Shown here: positions 46,933 through 55,081 of the stretch, one piece after another | Numbering within the stretch: the stretch's first letter is position 1 | How the letters are laid out: the number at the start of each line of letters is the position of its first letter | DNA from: JAEKNW01 sp963677815 | GTDB lineage: Bacteria; Cloacimonadota; Cloacimonadia; Cloacimonadales; JAFGVF01 | NCBI GenBank assembly: GCA_963677815.1 | Contig: OY782499.1 | Span: 2,170,001-2,234,000 of the forward strand | Length of the DNA stretch: 64,000 nucleotides | Direction: 5' to 3' | Made by a program: the position numbers and the translations under genes | Notes under the pieces: generated by a model | What the model saw: the letters and a program-made list of their open reading frames with translations, nothing else | The model's database searches: none | What the model was told of the DNA's origin: nothing

Positions 46933-47862
46933 TTATTTACTTTTATTTAAGTCTAGAATTAATGGCATTCCTGAAGCTCCTGGATCTGTTGGGGCAATAA
47001 CAAATGTTGTGTTGTTGCTTTCAGCAAGTTCCTTATAAGCTTGAACAGCCTCATATTGAATATATAAAGGAGTTAGTTTATCCTGAATAATTTCTTGAGC
47101 ATCTGCAATACCTTGAGCAGTAACTTTTCTAATTTCAGCATCTTTTGCAGCTTTTTGTAATTCTAAACTCTTAGTTTCTAGATTTTGTTCCTGGACTAAT
47201 TTGTTTTCGATTGAATTCTTAACTGATTTTGGAGGGTCAACTTTTCTAATTAATACTCTATCAGTCGTAATACCTTTTGTATCGATAATTTCTTTTAAAC
47301 CTTGTTCCATCTCTTGAGAAAATTGCTCTCTCTTCTCGATTGTTTCTCTAAAAGAATATTTCGTTGCAACATTTCTAGTGATATTTCTCACAGAAGGTCT
47401 GATAATTTTTGCTTTCAAATCATAATTATTCTTAGCAATATTCTTATAGATTTCAGTTACTAAATCTGCATTAACTGTGTACCAAACTGACAAGTCTATT
47501 GTTAACTCTAAATTATCTCGAGTAATTACCTTAATCGCATCATCTCCATAGACATCTCCCTCATTTGGTAATGAAGACAAGGTATATTCTTGAAGTCTTA
47601 CTTCAAATCTAACAATTTCGATAAAAGGACTTTTTAGATTAAAACCATCAGATAAGGTATTGTCTAGAACCTTACCAAATAAAACTTGTACACCAACTTC
47701 TCCTGGATTAATGATAGTAAAACTCTGTGAGAGAATAAGGATAATACCTATTAAGGTTATTATATTCCCTGCAATTTTAACATCTTTTTTTACTTGTGAC
47801 CTACCAACAAAAAACATTATTATGCCTATAGCAATTCCGACTATTCCAATTAAAGCAATCAT
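46933..47862 (-). CDS. Prohibitin/SPFH-domain membrane protein
   Basis: The protein has 309 residues. Two N-terminal hydrophobic segments (about 2-20 and 27-48) are followed by the SPFH/band-7 domain (IINPGEVGVQVLFGKV, GFNLKSPFIEIVRFEVRLQEY, TVNADLVTEIYKNI), then a long charged coiled coil (ENKLVQEQNLETKSLELQ) and a TFVIAP C-terminal motif. Such proteins form oligomeric membrane microdomain scaffolds; HflK/HflC-like protease control is possible. It lies 19 nt after the outer-membrane protein gene with a good AGGAG. Confidence 0.9.
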   Translation of the reverse strand: MIALIGIVGIAIGIIMFFVGRSQVKKDVKIAGNIITLIGIILILSQSFTIINPGEVGVQVLFGKVLDNTLSDGFNLKSPFIEIVRFEVRLQEYTLSSLPNEGDVYGDDAIKVITRDNLELTIDLSVWYTVNADLVTEIYKNIAKNNYDLKAKIIRPSVRNITRNVATKYSFRETIEKREQFSQEMEQGLKEIIDTKGITTDRVLIRKVDPPKSVKNSIENKLVQEQNLETKSLELQKAAKDAEIRKVTAQGIADAQEIIQDKLTPLYIQYEAVQAYKELAESNNTTFVIAPTDPGASGMPLILDLNKSK

Positions 47863-47881
47863 TATTATTCTCCTATCATTT

Positions 47882-48442
47882 TTAGAACTTAACTATTATG
47901 GAAGCTTGAGGAACATAAGTATCAATTTTTGAATCAGATGAAATTGATATTGGAAGTTCTAAATTCAAATTTATATATCTACTCATTTCAAATTCAATAC
48001 CTATCCCAGGCCCAACATAATAAGCATTATTATTTATTACTTTTTTTTCAATTGAACCGCTCTGATTACCAGCTATGTATTCTTGAGTATATTTCTTCTT
48101 GTAATCAATATTGATACTTGCTCCAACAAAACAATAAAACTTAGTTAATTCACTCTCTCTTAAGACTCTAAGATACATAGCACTCAACCACCCATCAACT
48201 TCCCAACCTGTTTTAGTGTAAGAATCATCATAATGGGATTCTGGAAATTTGGGAACCTTATCAGCATTAGAAAGCAAGCCTACAGTAAATTGTAAGCCAT
48301 TCTTGGCAAAATATTGCCTATAGGCAAGTCCGATACCTGAAACTTTACCTGCAGTAAAACCTAACCCCCTGTCTAATGTTTCAGCAGAAAAACTAAGTGT
48401 TAACATTACTAAAACAATAACCATTAAAATTTCTTTTTTCAT
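47882..48442 (-). CDS. Small outer-membrane beta-barrel protein, unknown function
   Basis: The protein has 186 residues with a signal peptide (MKKEILMVIVLVMLTLSFSA). The remainder alternates amphipathic strands and ends in an aromatic residue (ASIIVKF), as expected for an OmpA/OmpW-like eight-strand barrel (KVSGIGLAYRQYF, VGPGIGIEFEMSRYINLNLEL). No specific family is recognised. The start overlaps the sensor-kinase stop by 4 nt (ATGA), indicating translational coupling. Confidence 0.8.
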   Translation of the reverse strand: MKKEILMVIVLVMLTLSFSAETLDRGLGFTAGKVSGIGLAYRQYFAKNGLQFTVGLLSNADKVPKFPESHYDDSYTKTGWEVDGWLSAMYLRVLRESELTKFYCFVGASINIDYKKKYTQEYIAGNQSGSIEKKVINNNAYYVGPGIGIEFEMSRYINLNLELPISISSDSKIDTYVPQASIIVKF

Positions 48443-51400
48443 AGAAGCTCCTTTTGTACAATTTTATTTAAAATATCTTTAATATCATCTAATTTAACAG
48501 GTTTAGGAAGAAAACCTTGCATACCTGCATCGATACACTTCTCTTTATCTTCAGGAAGAACATTCGCTGTTAAAGCAATAATTACTGGTGCTTCATCTTT
48601 CAACTTACTTCTTATCATTTCAGTAGATTTAAGTCCATCTAAGACTGGCATTTGAATATCCATAAATATAACATCATAGTTTTTCTGTAGAGTCTTATCA
48701 AAAGCCACTTGACCATTTTCAGCCAAATCTACAGCTAAATCCAATTTTTTAAATAATCTGTTCATTAGTTTTTGATTAATTAAGTTATCTTCAGCAACAA
48801 GCACATTTAGGTTTTTTAATTTTTCTTGATTAACTTCTTCTATAATCTGTTGAGAATTACTTCTAACAAAGCCTAGTACTTTGAGAATGCCATCAAGTAA
48901 TTTTTCTTTGTGAACTGGATAATTAACGAATTGAATTGATGTATTTTTAATGTCAATCAAATCTCTTTTTTCTTGAATATTCTTTAGGAATATTAAGCTA
49001 TTTTTTTCCTTATTCAAATTCTCTATAAATCTCTTTATATTATCATTATAAGATTTATATATAAGATAATCTAGAATTATGACATCCCAATCATCAATAA
49101 ATAACTCAATATTGTCTAGAGAATCACTATCTGCTATCTGTTCGATATTTGTCGAAGTTTTTTTCAAAATCCCCTTGATATTATCAAAAACATCTAGGCT
49201 TGCAATAACACCAATTTTAATATTTTCTAACTGCTTAAACTGATTTTTATCTTGAGTAATTAATATTCTTGAAGATGTTCTAATAGTAAAACAAACCTTT
49301 GTCCCCACACCTAGACGTGATTCAACCCATATACGACCATTAAGGTTGTTAACAATAGCTTGAGAAATTGCTAGCCCAAGCCCAGTTCCAGTAATTTTAC
49401 TTGAATTTTCTGACTCTACTTGAGAGAATGAGTCAAATATACTAGATACTTTGTCTTTTGGTATTCCTATCCCTGTATCTGAAACGACAAATTTCAAGAC
49501 TAAATCATTATTTATACTAGGTTCTTTACTAACTCTTATCTGAATCATACCTTGATGAGTAAACTTATAAGCGTTATTAAGTAAGTTGATTAGAACTTGT
49601 TTCAATCTTTCAAAATCAGAATTGATATAAGTAGGAATATCTTCTTCAATTTTATAGGTGAGTTTAATGCCCTTTCCTTGAACTTTCAAAGCAATCACAT
49701 CAAGAGATTTTTCAATACAATTTGAGAGTTCAAAATCTGTAAAGCTAAAGTTATTTTTACCAGCTTCAAGTTTTGAAAAATCTAGGATGTCATTAATTAT
49801 TCGGAGTAGACTTTCTCCAGACATTTTAATTGTCTCAACATAATCTTCTTGTTCTTCACTAAGTTTGGTTTTAGATAATAAATCTGCCATACCAATTACT
49901 CCATTCATTGGAGTTCTAATCTCATGACTCATGTTCGCTAGAAATTGTGATTTTGTTTTTGCAGTTTTAAGAGCTTGTTCTGATGCTACTTTAAGGGCGA
50001 TATCATGTTCTATCATTTCTGTTTTATCTTGATATATTGCAAAAACAGCTTCAATCGATTTTCTGTAAATGACAGGTATTCCAGTTATATACATGTTCAT
50101 TACAGCCTTATTCTTAGATACTCTGTTAGCATAGAACCTTACAGTATTACCTAAAGAAACTTTATTAGTATTAGCCCGAGCTTGCTGAATCTCCTCGTTA
50201 GGACACAGAAGATTATCTATATTCTTTCCTTTACATTCATCAATTGTATAACCAAATGTTTTTGTAAATGCAGGATTAATTTTCATTATAATACTTGATT
50301 TATCCACAAGAGCTATTGCCTCAGGATTCTCAATCATTAATTGATCTACGTAAAGTTTATCTTTAATAAGTTTATCTGATATGTCTTTCTTAGACATTAG
50401 CATTTTATTTACTAAACTTGAAATATTCTTGAATTCATCATACTGTAATTTATCAGTATCCATTAATTCATCTCTTTCAAATGAGTTTTTAACAAAGTCA
50501 CCTAAAGTATCAAATTGCTTCTTTAGTAAATGCAATATTCTTCCATTAATAAACAAAAATATTAATAATACGATAATAATTATTATTGTTATTATTGTGA
50601 GATTTGTGATAAGTTTTTTTCTAAACTGTCTTCTATCATCTTGATGGAAAGAATTTATATAATCCTCATAAACTCCAGATGCAACAATCCAATTCATTTC
50701 AGAGATTTTATCGATTCTTACAAGTGCTTTCCTTATTTGGTCAGGTTTTTCTTTTGAAAAATGATAATTAATATAACCATATCCATCTTTTTGGGTTACT
50801 TTGATTGCATCTTCTAAAATCTTGTTGTCATATATTGTTTTAGTTTCTAAAATACTTTGATTTTCTAGATTGATATCATTATCAATGATAATAAATTTAT
50901 TTGTCAGAATATCAATAATATAGAAAAATCCATAGGTGGTATTTTTTAAAGTTAAAATATCTCCCAATATTTCATTCTTATATTCATCAAGGAAATCATA
51001 ATAATAATCACCTGTTCCAATGTACCATTCAGCACCTTCAATCTTGGAAATATATGACCATTTTAAATATTTTTCATTACCTTCTGTATAAGGTTTCCTC
51101 ATCATACCTTTAAAAAATCCTTGATTTGCCGTATTCATGATGTTTTTAGCTTGAGCTAAATATAAATCATCTTCTACTGACTTATTTTCTAAATCAGCAA
51201 ATGCAGAGTTGAATAATAATTGACCATCTTTATGATAGATGAAGTAATAACCTCTTCCCTGGAAAAATTTAGAAGCTCTAAAAGCATTATCAATGTATTC
51301 TAAGATTTTCTTTTGTGAAGCTGTTTTATTGTTTAATAATATTTTCTCGACAATTTCTTTACCTTGATTAGTTTTTTCTACAATATTCGATTTTAGTTTA

Positions 51401-51630
51401 TCATCAAGATCATCATAGGATACTTTTGTGAATCTAACTATTCTTTCATTGATATTAGTAAGATTTCTTTTAGCATTATTTATACTTTTTCCCAATAAGA
51501 AATCTAAATTAGATGAATAAAAATAAAAATCTACTAATATAGAAACAGTAGCAACTAATATCAAACTAGAAACTATAATGTAGAGATTAAGCTTTTTAAT
51601 TTTACTGGAAATTTCATTATTTTTATTCAT
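48439..51630 (-). CDS. Hybrid sensor histidine kinase with double Cache sensor
   Basis: The protein has 1,063 residues. A membrane segment (about 15-37) is followed by a periplasmic double Cache sensor (about 40-330: RGYYFIYHKDGQLLF, WYIGTGDYYYDFL, INWIVASGVY-like repeat) and a second membrane segment (about 340-362). A PAS domain (about 435-550) and HisKA with the phospho-His in FLANMSHEIRTPMNG (His near 567) follow. The HATPase domain (DTGIGIPKDK, GTGLGLAIS) precedes a receiver-like domain lacking the usual DxxMP (LDYLIYKS) and a true receiver with the phospho-Asp in FMDIQMPVLDG (near 991). It probably senses small molecules and signals within itself or to an Hpt protein elsewhere. Confidence 0.92.
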   Translation of the reverse strand: MNKNNEISSKIKKLNLYIIVSSLILVATVSILVDFYFYSSNLDFLLGKSINNAKRNLTNINERIVRFTKVSYDDLDDKLKSNIVEKTNQGKEIVEKILLNNKTASQKKILEYIDNAFRASKFFQGRGYYFIYHKDGQLLFNSAFADLENKSVEDDLYLAQAKNIMNTANQGFFKGMMRKPYTEGNEKYLKWSYISKIEGAEWYIGTGDYYYDFLDEYKNEILGDILTLKNTTYGFFYIIDILTNKFIIIDNDINLENQSILETKTIYDNKILEDAIKVTQKDGYGYINYHFSKEKPDQIRKALVRIDKISEMNWIVASGVYEDYINSFHQDDRRQFRKKLITNLTIITIIIIIVLLIFLFINGRILHLLKKQFDTLGDFVKNSFERDELMDTDKLQYDEFKNISSLVNKMLMSKKDISDKLIKDKLYVDQLMIENPEAIALVDKSSIIMKINPAFTKTFGYTIDECKGKNIDNLLCPNEEIQQARANTNKVSLGNTVRFYANRVSKNKAVMNMYITGIPVIYRKSIEAVFAIYQDKTEMIEHDIALKVASEQALKTAKTKSQFLANMSHEIRTPMNGVIGMADLLSKTKLSEEQEDYVETIKMSGESLLRIINDILDFSKLEAGKNNFSFTDFELSNCIEKSLDVIALKVQGKGIKLTYKIEEDIPTYINSDFERLKQVLINLLNNAYKFTHQGMIQIRVSKEPSINNDLVLKFVVSDTGIGIPKDKVSSIFDSFSQVESENSSKITGTGLGLAISQAIVNNLNGRIWVESRLGVGTKVCFTIRTSSRILITQDKNQFKQLENIKIGVIASLDVFDNIKGILKKTSTNIEQIADSDSLDNIELFIDDWDVIILDYLIYKSYNDNIKRFIENLNKEKNSLIFLKNIQEKRDLIDIKNTSIQFVNYPVHKEKLLDGILKVLGFVRSNSQQIIEEVNQEKLKNLNVLVAEDNLINQKLMNRLFKKLDLAVDLAENGQVAFDKTLQKNYDVIFMDIQMPVLDGLKSTEMIRSKLKDEAPVIIALTANVLPEDKEKCIDAGMQGFLPKPVKLDDIKDILNKIVQKELL

Positions 51631-51647
51631 ATATCCTCTTTTACTAA

Positions 51648-51674
51648 ATTATATTCAAGTAATTTTACTGTCAA
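51648..51674 (-). promoter_or_regulatory. Promoter candidate for the hybrid kinase operon
   Basis: On the minus strand TTGACA (51674-51669) and a perfect TATAAT (51653-51648) are separated by 15 nt, slightly short. The ATG follows at 51630 with AGGA, so the leader would be very short. Confidence 0.5.
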
Positions 51675-51708
51675 CTAATATAATAATTTTTTAATTTTTA
51701 TAGCGAAT

Positions 51709-51780
51709 AGTTCAGTAGAACTTTAGTAATACTTCGCTAAAGCTACTTATCACAAGTGAAGATTGCAGATTATTTTACAT
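51709..51780. mobile_element. MITE-like element, fragment D (left-end piece)
   Basis: From TTCAGTAGAACTTTAG onward this matches the interior of copy A (TAATACTTCGCTAAAGCTAC, then TATCACA and TGCAGATT) but lacks the AACCC terminus. It ends where the 69-bp tandem array begins. Confidence 0.55.
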
Positions 51781-51965
51781 GACACCTTTGCAACCGCGGG
51801 CTGGAATCCCGCGTTCCCAGTTAAATTAATCCGGGGAACCTGTGTATGTGACACCTGCGTAACCGCGGGCTGGAATCCCGCGTTCCCAGTTAGTTTAATC
51901 CGGGGAACCTGTGTATGTGACACCTGCGTAACCGCGGGCTGGAATCCCGCGTTCCCAGTTAGAGG
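51781..51965. repeat. Tandem hairpin repeat, 69-bp unit (about 2.7 copies)
   Basis: Units begin GACACC at 51781, 51850 and 51919. Each contains the inverted repeat CGCGGGCTGGAATCCCGCG followed by GTTCCCAGTTA and, in the first two units, TTAATCCGGGGAACCTG and TGTATGT. The last unit runs into GAGGGGTGGTCG, the same flank seen at 9435-9448. The array is much richer in G+C than its surroundings. Because 69 is a multiple of three it yields an open frame with a repeated GWNPAFP peptide, which I take as spurious. Confidence 0.88.
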
Positions 51966-52000
51966 GGTGGTCGTGTAGAACGGGGAGATTATTTGTTCCC

Positions 52001-52170
52001 ATTAACCCAGATAGTGTAGTAGAGCTTTAGTGAAGATTGCAGATTATTCTAGCAAAATAGCTTACAGAATTTTGACGCATATATTTTATATATTCGGAGA
52101 AATTATGGAAGTTATTTTGCAGAAGAATATAGTGCTATTCACAAAGGTCTACTGCACTATTTGGGTTTAA
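52001..52170. mobile_element. MITE-like element, copy B (170 bp)
   Basis: The left end ATTAACCCAGATAGTGTAG and the inverted right end TTAAACCCAAATAGTGCAG match over about 28 bp. The interior shares CAGATTATTCTAGCAAAAT, ATATATTCGGAGAAATTATG and GAATATAGTGCTATTC blocks with copy A. No open frame of any size is present. It follows the 69-bp array with the same GAGGGGTGGTCG junction as copy A. Confidence 0.7.
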
Positions 52171-52199
52171 GCAGATACTTCAAAATAATCCTTAAGCCT

Positions 52200-52265
52200 A
52201 GTATTGATTGTTAGTCTCCCTATAAGTTTCCAATGATTAATTGAGTAACTAACAATCAAGATACT
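52200..52265. repeat. Palindromic hairpin family, copy 3
   Basis: AGTAT..TGATTGTTAGT pairs with ACTAACAATCA..ATACT, with a 2-nt bulge; the loop contains TTTCCAATGATTAA. Compared with copies 1 and 2 (TTACT/AGTAA), this copy has TTAGT/ACTAA, so both sides of one pair changed. It lies 38 nt downstream of the xdhC stop. Confidence 0.75.
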
Positions 52266-52302
52266 GTTAGGATATTGTAGCTAAGCAGATTATCAAAAGA
52301 TT

Positions 52303-53067
52303 TTACTTAGAGTTTCTGTTATTAATAATCTCTCCAGCAATACTGACAGCAATTTCATAAGGAGTATGAGATTTTATTGGAATGCCGATAGGACAGGATA
52401 TTTTATCAATCAAAGAAGTTTCGAACTTGCTACTTAGATGCTTTTTCAAATCGATAGCCTTACTTTTACTTCCCATAACACCAAGATATGCATAGTTCTT
52501 TGAAATAAGTTGTTCAGCTACTAGATTATCAAATTCATGCCCATAAGTCATTACAATAAGATAATCGGAATCTTTTATTGTAAGATTTTGGTCAATATTG
52601 GTAAACTCAGCATGAATAAAAGAAGTTGTTTCAGAAAATTTATCTGAATCTAGCCACTCTTTACGATTATCAAAAACGACTATATCGAAGTTTAGCTTTG
52701 TTAAAATTGATTCTAAAGCTTGAGCACAATGCCCAGCTCCAAAGATAACCACCCTTTCCTTGACATTAATTGGTTCAATTATAATTTCTATATCTCCCCC
52801 ACACACCATCCCCAGTTCTTCTTGGGCTGATAAGGGGAAGAATAAACTTACAAACTTTCTTGGTTGTTCTTTCTTGATCTTATTTATTATGTAATATTCT
52901 AGATTTCCCCCGCCTATAGTTCCTGATATTTCGTCACTATCTCTTTCGATTAGCATTTTCTGACCTAAACTACCAGGTGATGAGCCCTTTACTTTGGTAA
53001 CAGTCACAGACCACCCGCTTGCATTATTTGCTAATAAATCTAATAAATGTCTATAATAATTATTCAT
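52303..53067 (-). CDS. xdhC: XdhC-family molybdenum-hydroxylase maturation factor
   Basis: The protein has 254 residues of the XdhC/CoxI family. The N-terminal domain has GSSPGSLGQKMLI, GTIGGGNLE and a Cys in GMVCGGD; the C-terminal Rossmann-like domain has VVIFGAGHCAQAL and GVMGSKSKA, ending with CPIGIPIKSHTPYEIAVSI. Known homologues bind molybdenum cofactor and help insert its sulfido ligand (or selenium in selenium-dependent enzymes) into the hydroxylase. It is last in the cluster and overlaps the MocA-like gene by 8 nt. Confidence 0.92.
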   Translation of the reverse strand: MNNYYRHLLDLLANNASGWSVTVTKVKGSSPGSLGQKMLIERDSDEISGTIGGGNLEYYIINKIKKEQPRKFVSLFFPLSAQEELGMVCGGDIEIIIEPINVKERVVIFGAGHCAQALESILTKLNFDIVVFDNRKEWLDSDKFSETTSFIHAEFTNIDQNLTIKDSDYLIVMTYGHEFDNLVAEQLISKNYAYLGVMGSKSKAIDLKKHLSSKFETSLIDKISCPIGIPIKSHTPYEIAVSIAGEIINNRNSK

Positions 53068-53608
53068 AAGTTAAGTCCTTTTTTGTGTTTATATTCTTCA
53101 ATATACCTTCATCTTCAACAACTACAAGTTTCCGACCAATTCTTAGGGTAAGTTCTTTTAAATTATTACATAAAGGAATATCTTTTAGAGCAGATTTAGG
53201 AAATAAGATGGGATGCCCTAAACGACTTTGGTAAGAAGGAATGATAAAGTTATCTTTGTCATGATATTTTATAATTTCTTCAACTGTAGAAACTTTAACA
53301 AGAGGGTGGTCAATGGGCCAGATTAAGACATAGGAGAAGTCCTTAATGAAATTTAGAGCCCTAATTAAGGAATGGTACATATCGCATCTACTATCACCAA
53401 TAATTGTAGTAAAAGGTCTATCAAAAGATATCTTCTTATCTAGGTTTGGATTCAAAACGGTATAAATCGATAAGTCAAGGGAGAGACACTTAGACACAAT
53501 AATATCTAAAAATGTCTCTCCATTATATTTAGCTAATGCTTTCGGTGAACCAAATCTAGAACTTGCTCCACCAGACAGAATAAGAACTATTGGTTTATTT
53601 GAGTGCAT
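53060..53608 (-). CDS. MocA/MobA-like nucleotidyltransferase
   Basis: Starting at the ATG at 53608 the product has 182 residues beginning MHSNKPIVLILSGGASSRFG; an ATG at 53629 would add seven residues and overlap the previous gene further. The nucleotide-binding motif LILSGGASSRFGSPKALA and WPIDHPLV (in place of the family's CDMP) fit the MobA-like NTP-transferases that cytidylate molybdopterin for xanthine-dehydrogenase-type enzymes. Its position between the hydroxylase genes and xdhC supports cofactor maturation. Confidence 0.87.
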   Translation of the reverse strand: MHSNKPIVLILSGGASSRFGSPKALAKYNGETFLDIIVSKCLSLDLSIYTVLNPNLDKKISFDRPFTTIIGDSRCDMYHSLIRALNFIKDFSYVLIWPIDHPLVKVSTVEEIIKYHDKDNFIIPSYQSRLGHPILFPKSALKDIPLCNNLKELTLRIGRKLVVVEDEGILKNINTKKDLTYE

Positions 53609-55073
53609 CCAATAGCCCTGTTCGAGCATTAAATTCTTTTATATATTCGTCCCATTGATTTGCTTGAGCATACTGTGAGGTCCAGTAATCTTTTTGATAC
53701 CATTGAGCATTCAATTCTTCAACTGTTTTACCTTGTTGTTCAATCCAAGTAAAATATTTAAGATTATGCATTCTTCGTTTATCATAATATGTCATCTCAA
53801 TCATATCATCAGTTTTAATTCCCATGATATTCTTTTCATAATGAATATTAGCCATAACATTATTGTATAAACCTTGCTTTTCTCTGTATTCTAAGACTCT
53901 TGATTGATACATTTCCATGGAATCAGTTGCAACTGTAAATACATAATCATTCTCATCATATTCATAGTATTTAGCCATTTTGATACAACCCAAGAGATTA
54001 GCAATTGAAGATACACCAAGTAAATGAAGCTTTCCAATCAATTCTTCATCAATACCTTTAGCTCTCAAAAGCTTATGTCCATCTTCTTCATTAAATAATC
54101 TCATCACATTTATAACATCGTTATCATCAACAGCAATTGCCATATCCATATTCTTGATATTATGAATCCATGGTACATGCTTATCACCAATACCTTCAAT
54201 TCTATGACCACCATAGCCATTATAAAGAAGTGTAGGACATTGGGTAGCTTCTCCAGCTGCAATTTTCATATTTGGATATTTTTCTTTTAAATAATCACCA
54301 GAACCTAGAGTTCCAGCTGATCCTTGAGTTAAGAACAAACCTGAGAATGTATCATTTTCACCTTTAAGATTCTCGAAAACTTCTTGCATGGCAGGTCCGG
54401 TAACAGCATAATGCCAGAGAGGGTTACCAATTTCAGCGAATTGGTTCAAATTAACAATAGTATCACCTCTTTCATGAAGTAATTCTTTAGCTTTATCATA
54501 AATTTCTTTTACATTAGATTCACAGCCAGGAGTTGCAAATACTTCAGCCCCTATTTCTTTTAACCAGTTAAATCTTTCAGCAGACATTTCTTCAGGTAAT
54601 ACTGCGATAGCTTCACAACCTAGAAGTGATGAATTATAGGCTCCTCCTCGACAATAATTACCAGTAGAAGGCCATAAAGCTTTCTGAGTTGTAGGGTCGA
54701 ATCTTCCAGTAACAAGCTTTTCTACTAAAGGACCAAAAGTAGCACCAACCTTGTGAGCTCCTGTAGGGAAATATTTTCCAATCAAGATAACTATTGGACT
54801 CTTCACTCCGCTTAATTCAGGTGGAATAACGATATGATTAACATCTGAATAGCCACCACCAAACTTAGTTGGTTCATTTTTCCAGGTAATTCTAAACAGA
54901 TTAAGAGGATTAAGATCCCATAGACCTACATTTTTCAATTTATCAACTATTTTACCAGGAATGAGTTCAGGATTTCTCATTTGCTCATAAGTTGGAATAA
55001 TAATGTTTCTTTCTTTACACCTCTGAATAGTATTTTCAAGTACTTTATTTTGTTTTGCTGTTAAGTTTTTCAT
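53595..55073 (-). CDS. Fold-type-II PLP-dependent enzyme of the selenium/purine cluster
   Basis: The 492-residue protein is of the tryptophan-synthase-beta/cysteine-synthase fold. The PLP lysine is in FPTGAHKVGATFGP, with a phosphate-binding TQGSAGTLGSGDYL loop and substrate-side WPSTGNYCRGGAYN. It is longer than YgeX (about 400 residues) and lacks its N-terminal pattern. Homologues I know only as pyridoxal-phosphate-dependent beta-subunit-like proteins near ygeW. A role as an ammonia-lyase on a purine-derived amino acid is plausible but unproven. It sits 8 nt after ygeW. Confidence 0.82.
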   Translation of the reverse strand: MKNLTAKQNKVLENTIQRCKERNIIIPTYEQMRNPELIPGKIVDKLKNVGLWDLNPLNLFRITWKNEPTKFGGGYSDVNHIVIPPELSGVKSPIVILIGKYFPTGAHKVGATFGPLVEKLVTGRFDPTTQKALWPSTGNYCRGGAYNSSLLGCEAIAVLPEEMSAERFNWLKEIGAEVFATPGCESNVKEIYDKAKELLHERGDTIVNLNQFAEIGNPLWHYAVTGPAMQEVFENLKGENDTFSGLFLTQGSAGTLGSGDYLKEKYPNMKIAAGEATQCPTLLYNGYGGHRIEGIGDKHVPWIHNIKNMDMAIAVDDNDVINVMRLFNEEDGHKLLRAKGIDEELIGKLHLLGVSSIANLLGCIKMAKYYEYDENDYVFTVATDSMEMYQSRVLEYREKQGLYNNVMANIHYEKNIMGIKTDDMIEMTYYDKRRMHNLKYFTWIEQQGKTVEELNAQWYQKDYWTSQYAQANQWDEYIKEFNARTGLLDALK

Positions 55074-55081
55074 TTAATCTC

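Noticed and set aside
51763..51978. 71-residue frame with repeated GWNPAFP peptide
   Set aside because: The unit is 69 bp, a multiple of three, so the repeat stays open by chance; it lacks a ribosome-binding site and the DNA hairpin explains the conservation.
53595..55073. Assignment as YgeX (diaminopropionate ammonia-lyase)
   Set aside because: The protein is about 90 residues longer than YgeX and its PLP-lysine context differs; only the fold type is shared.
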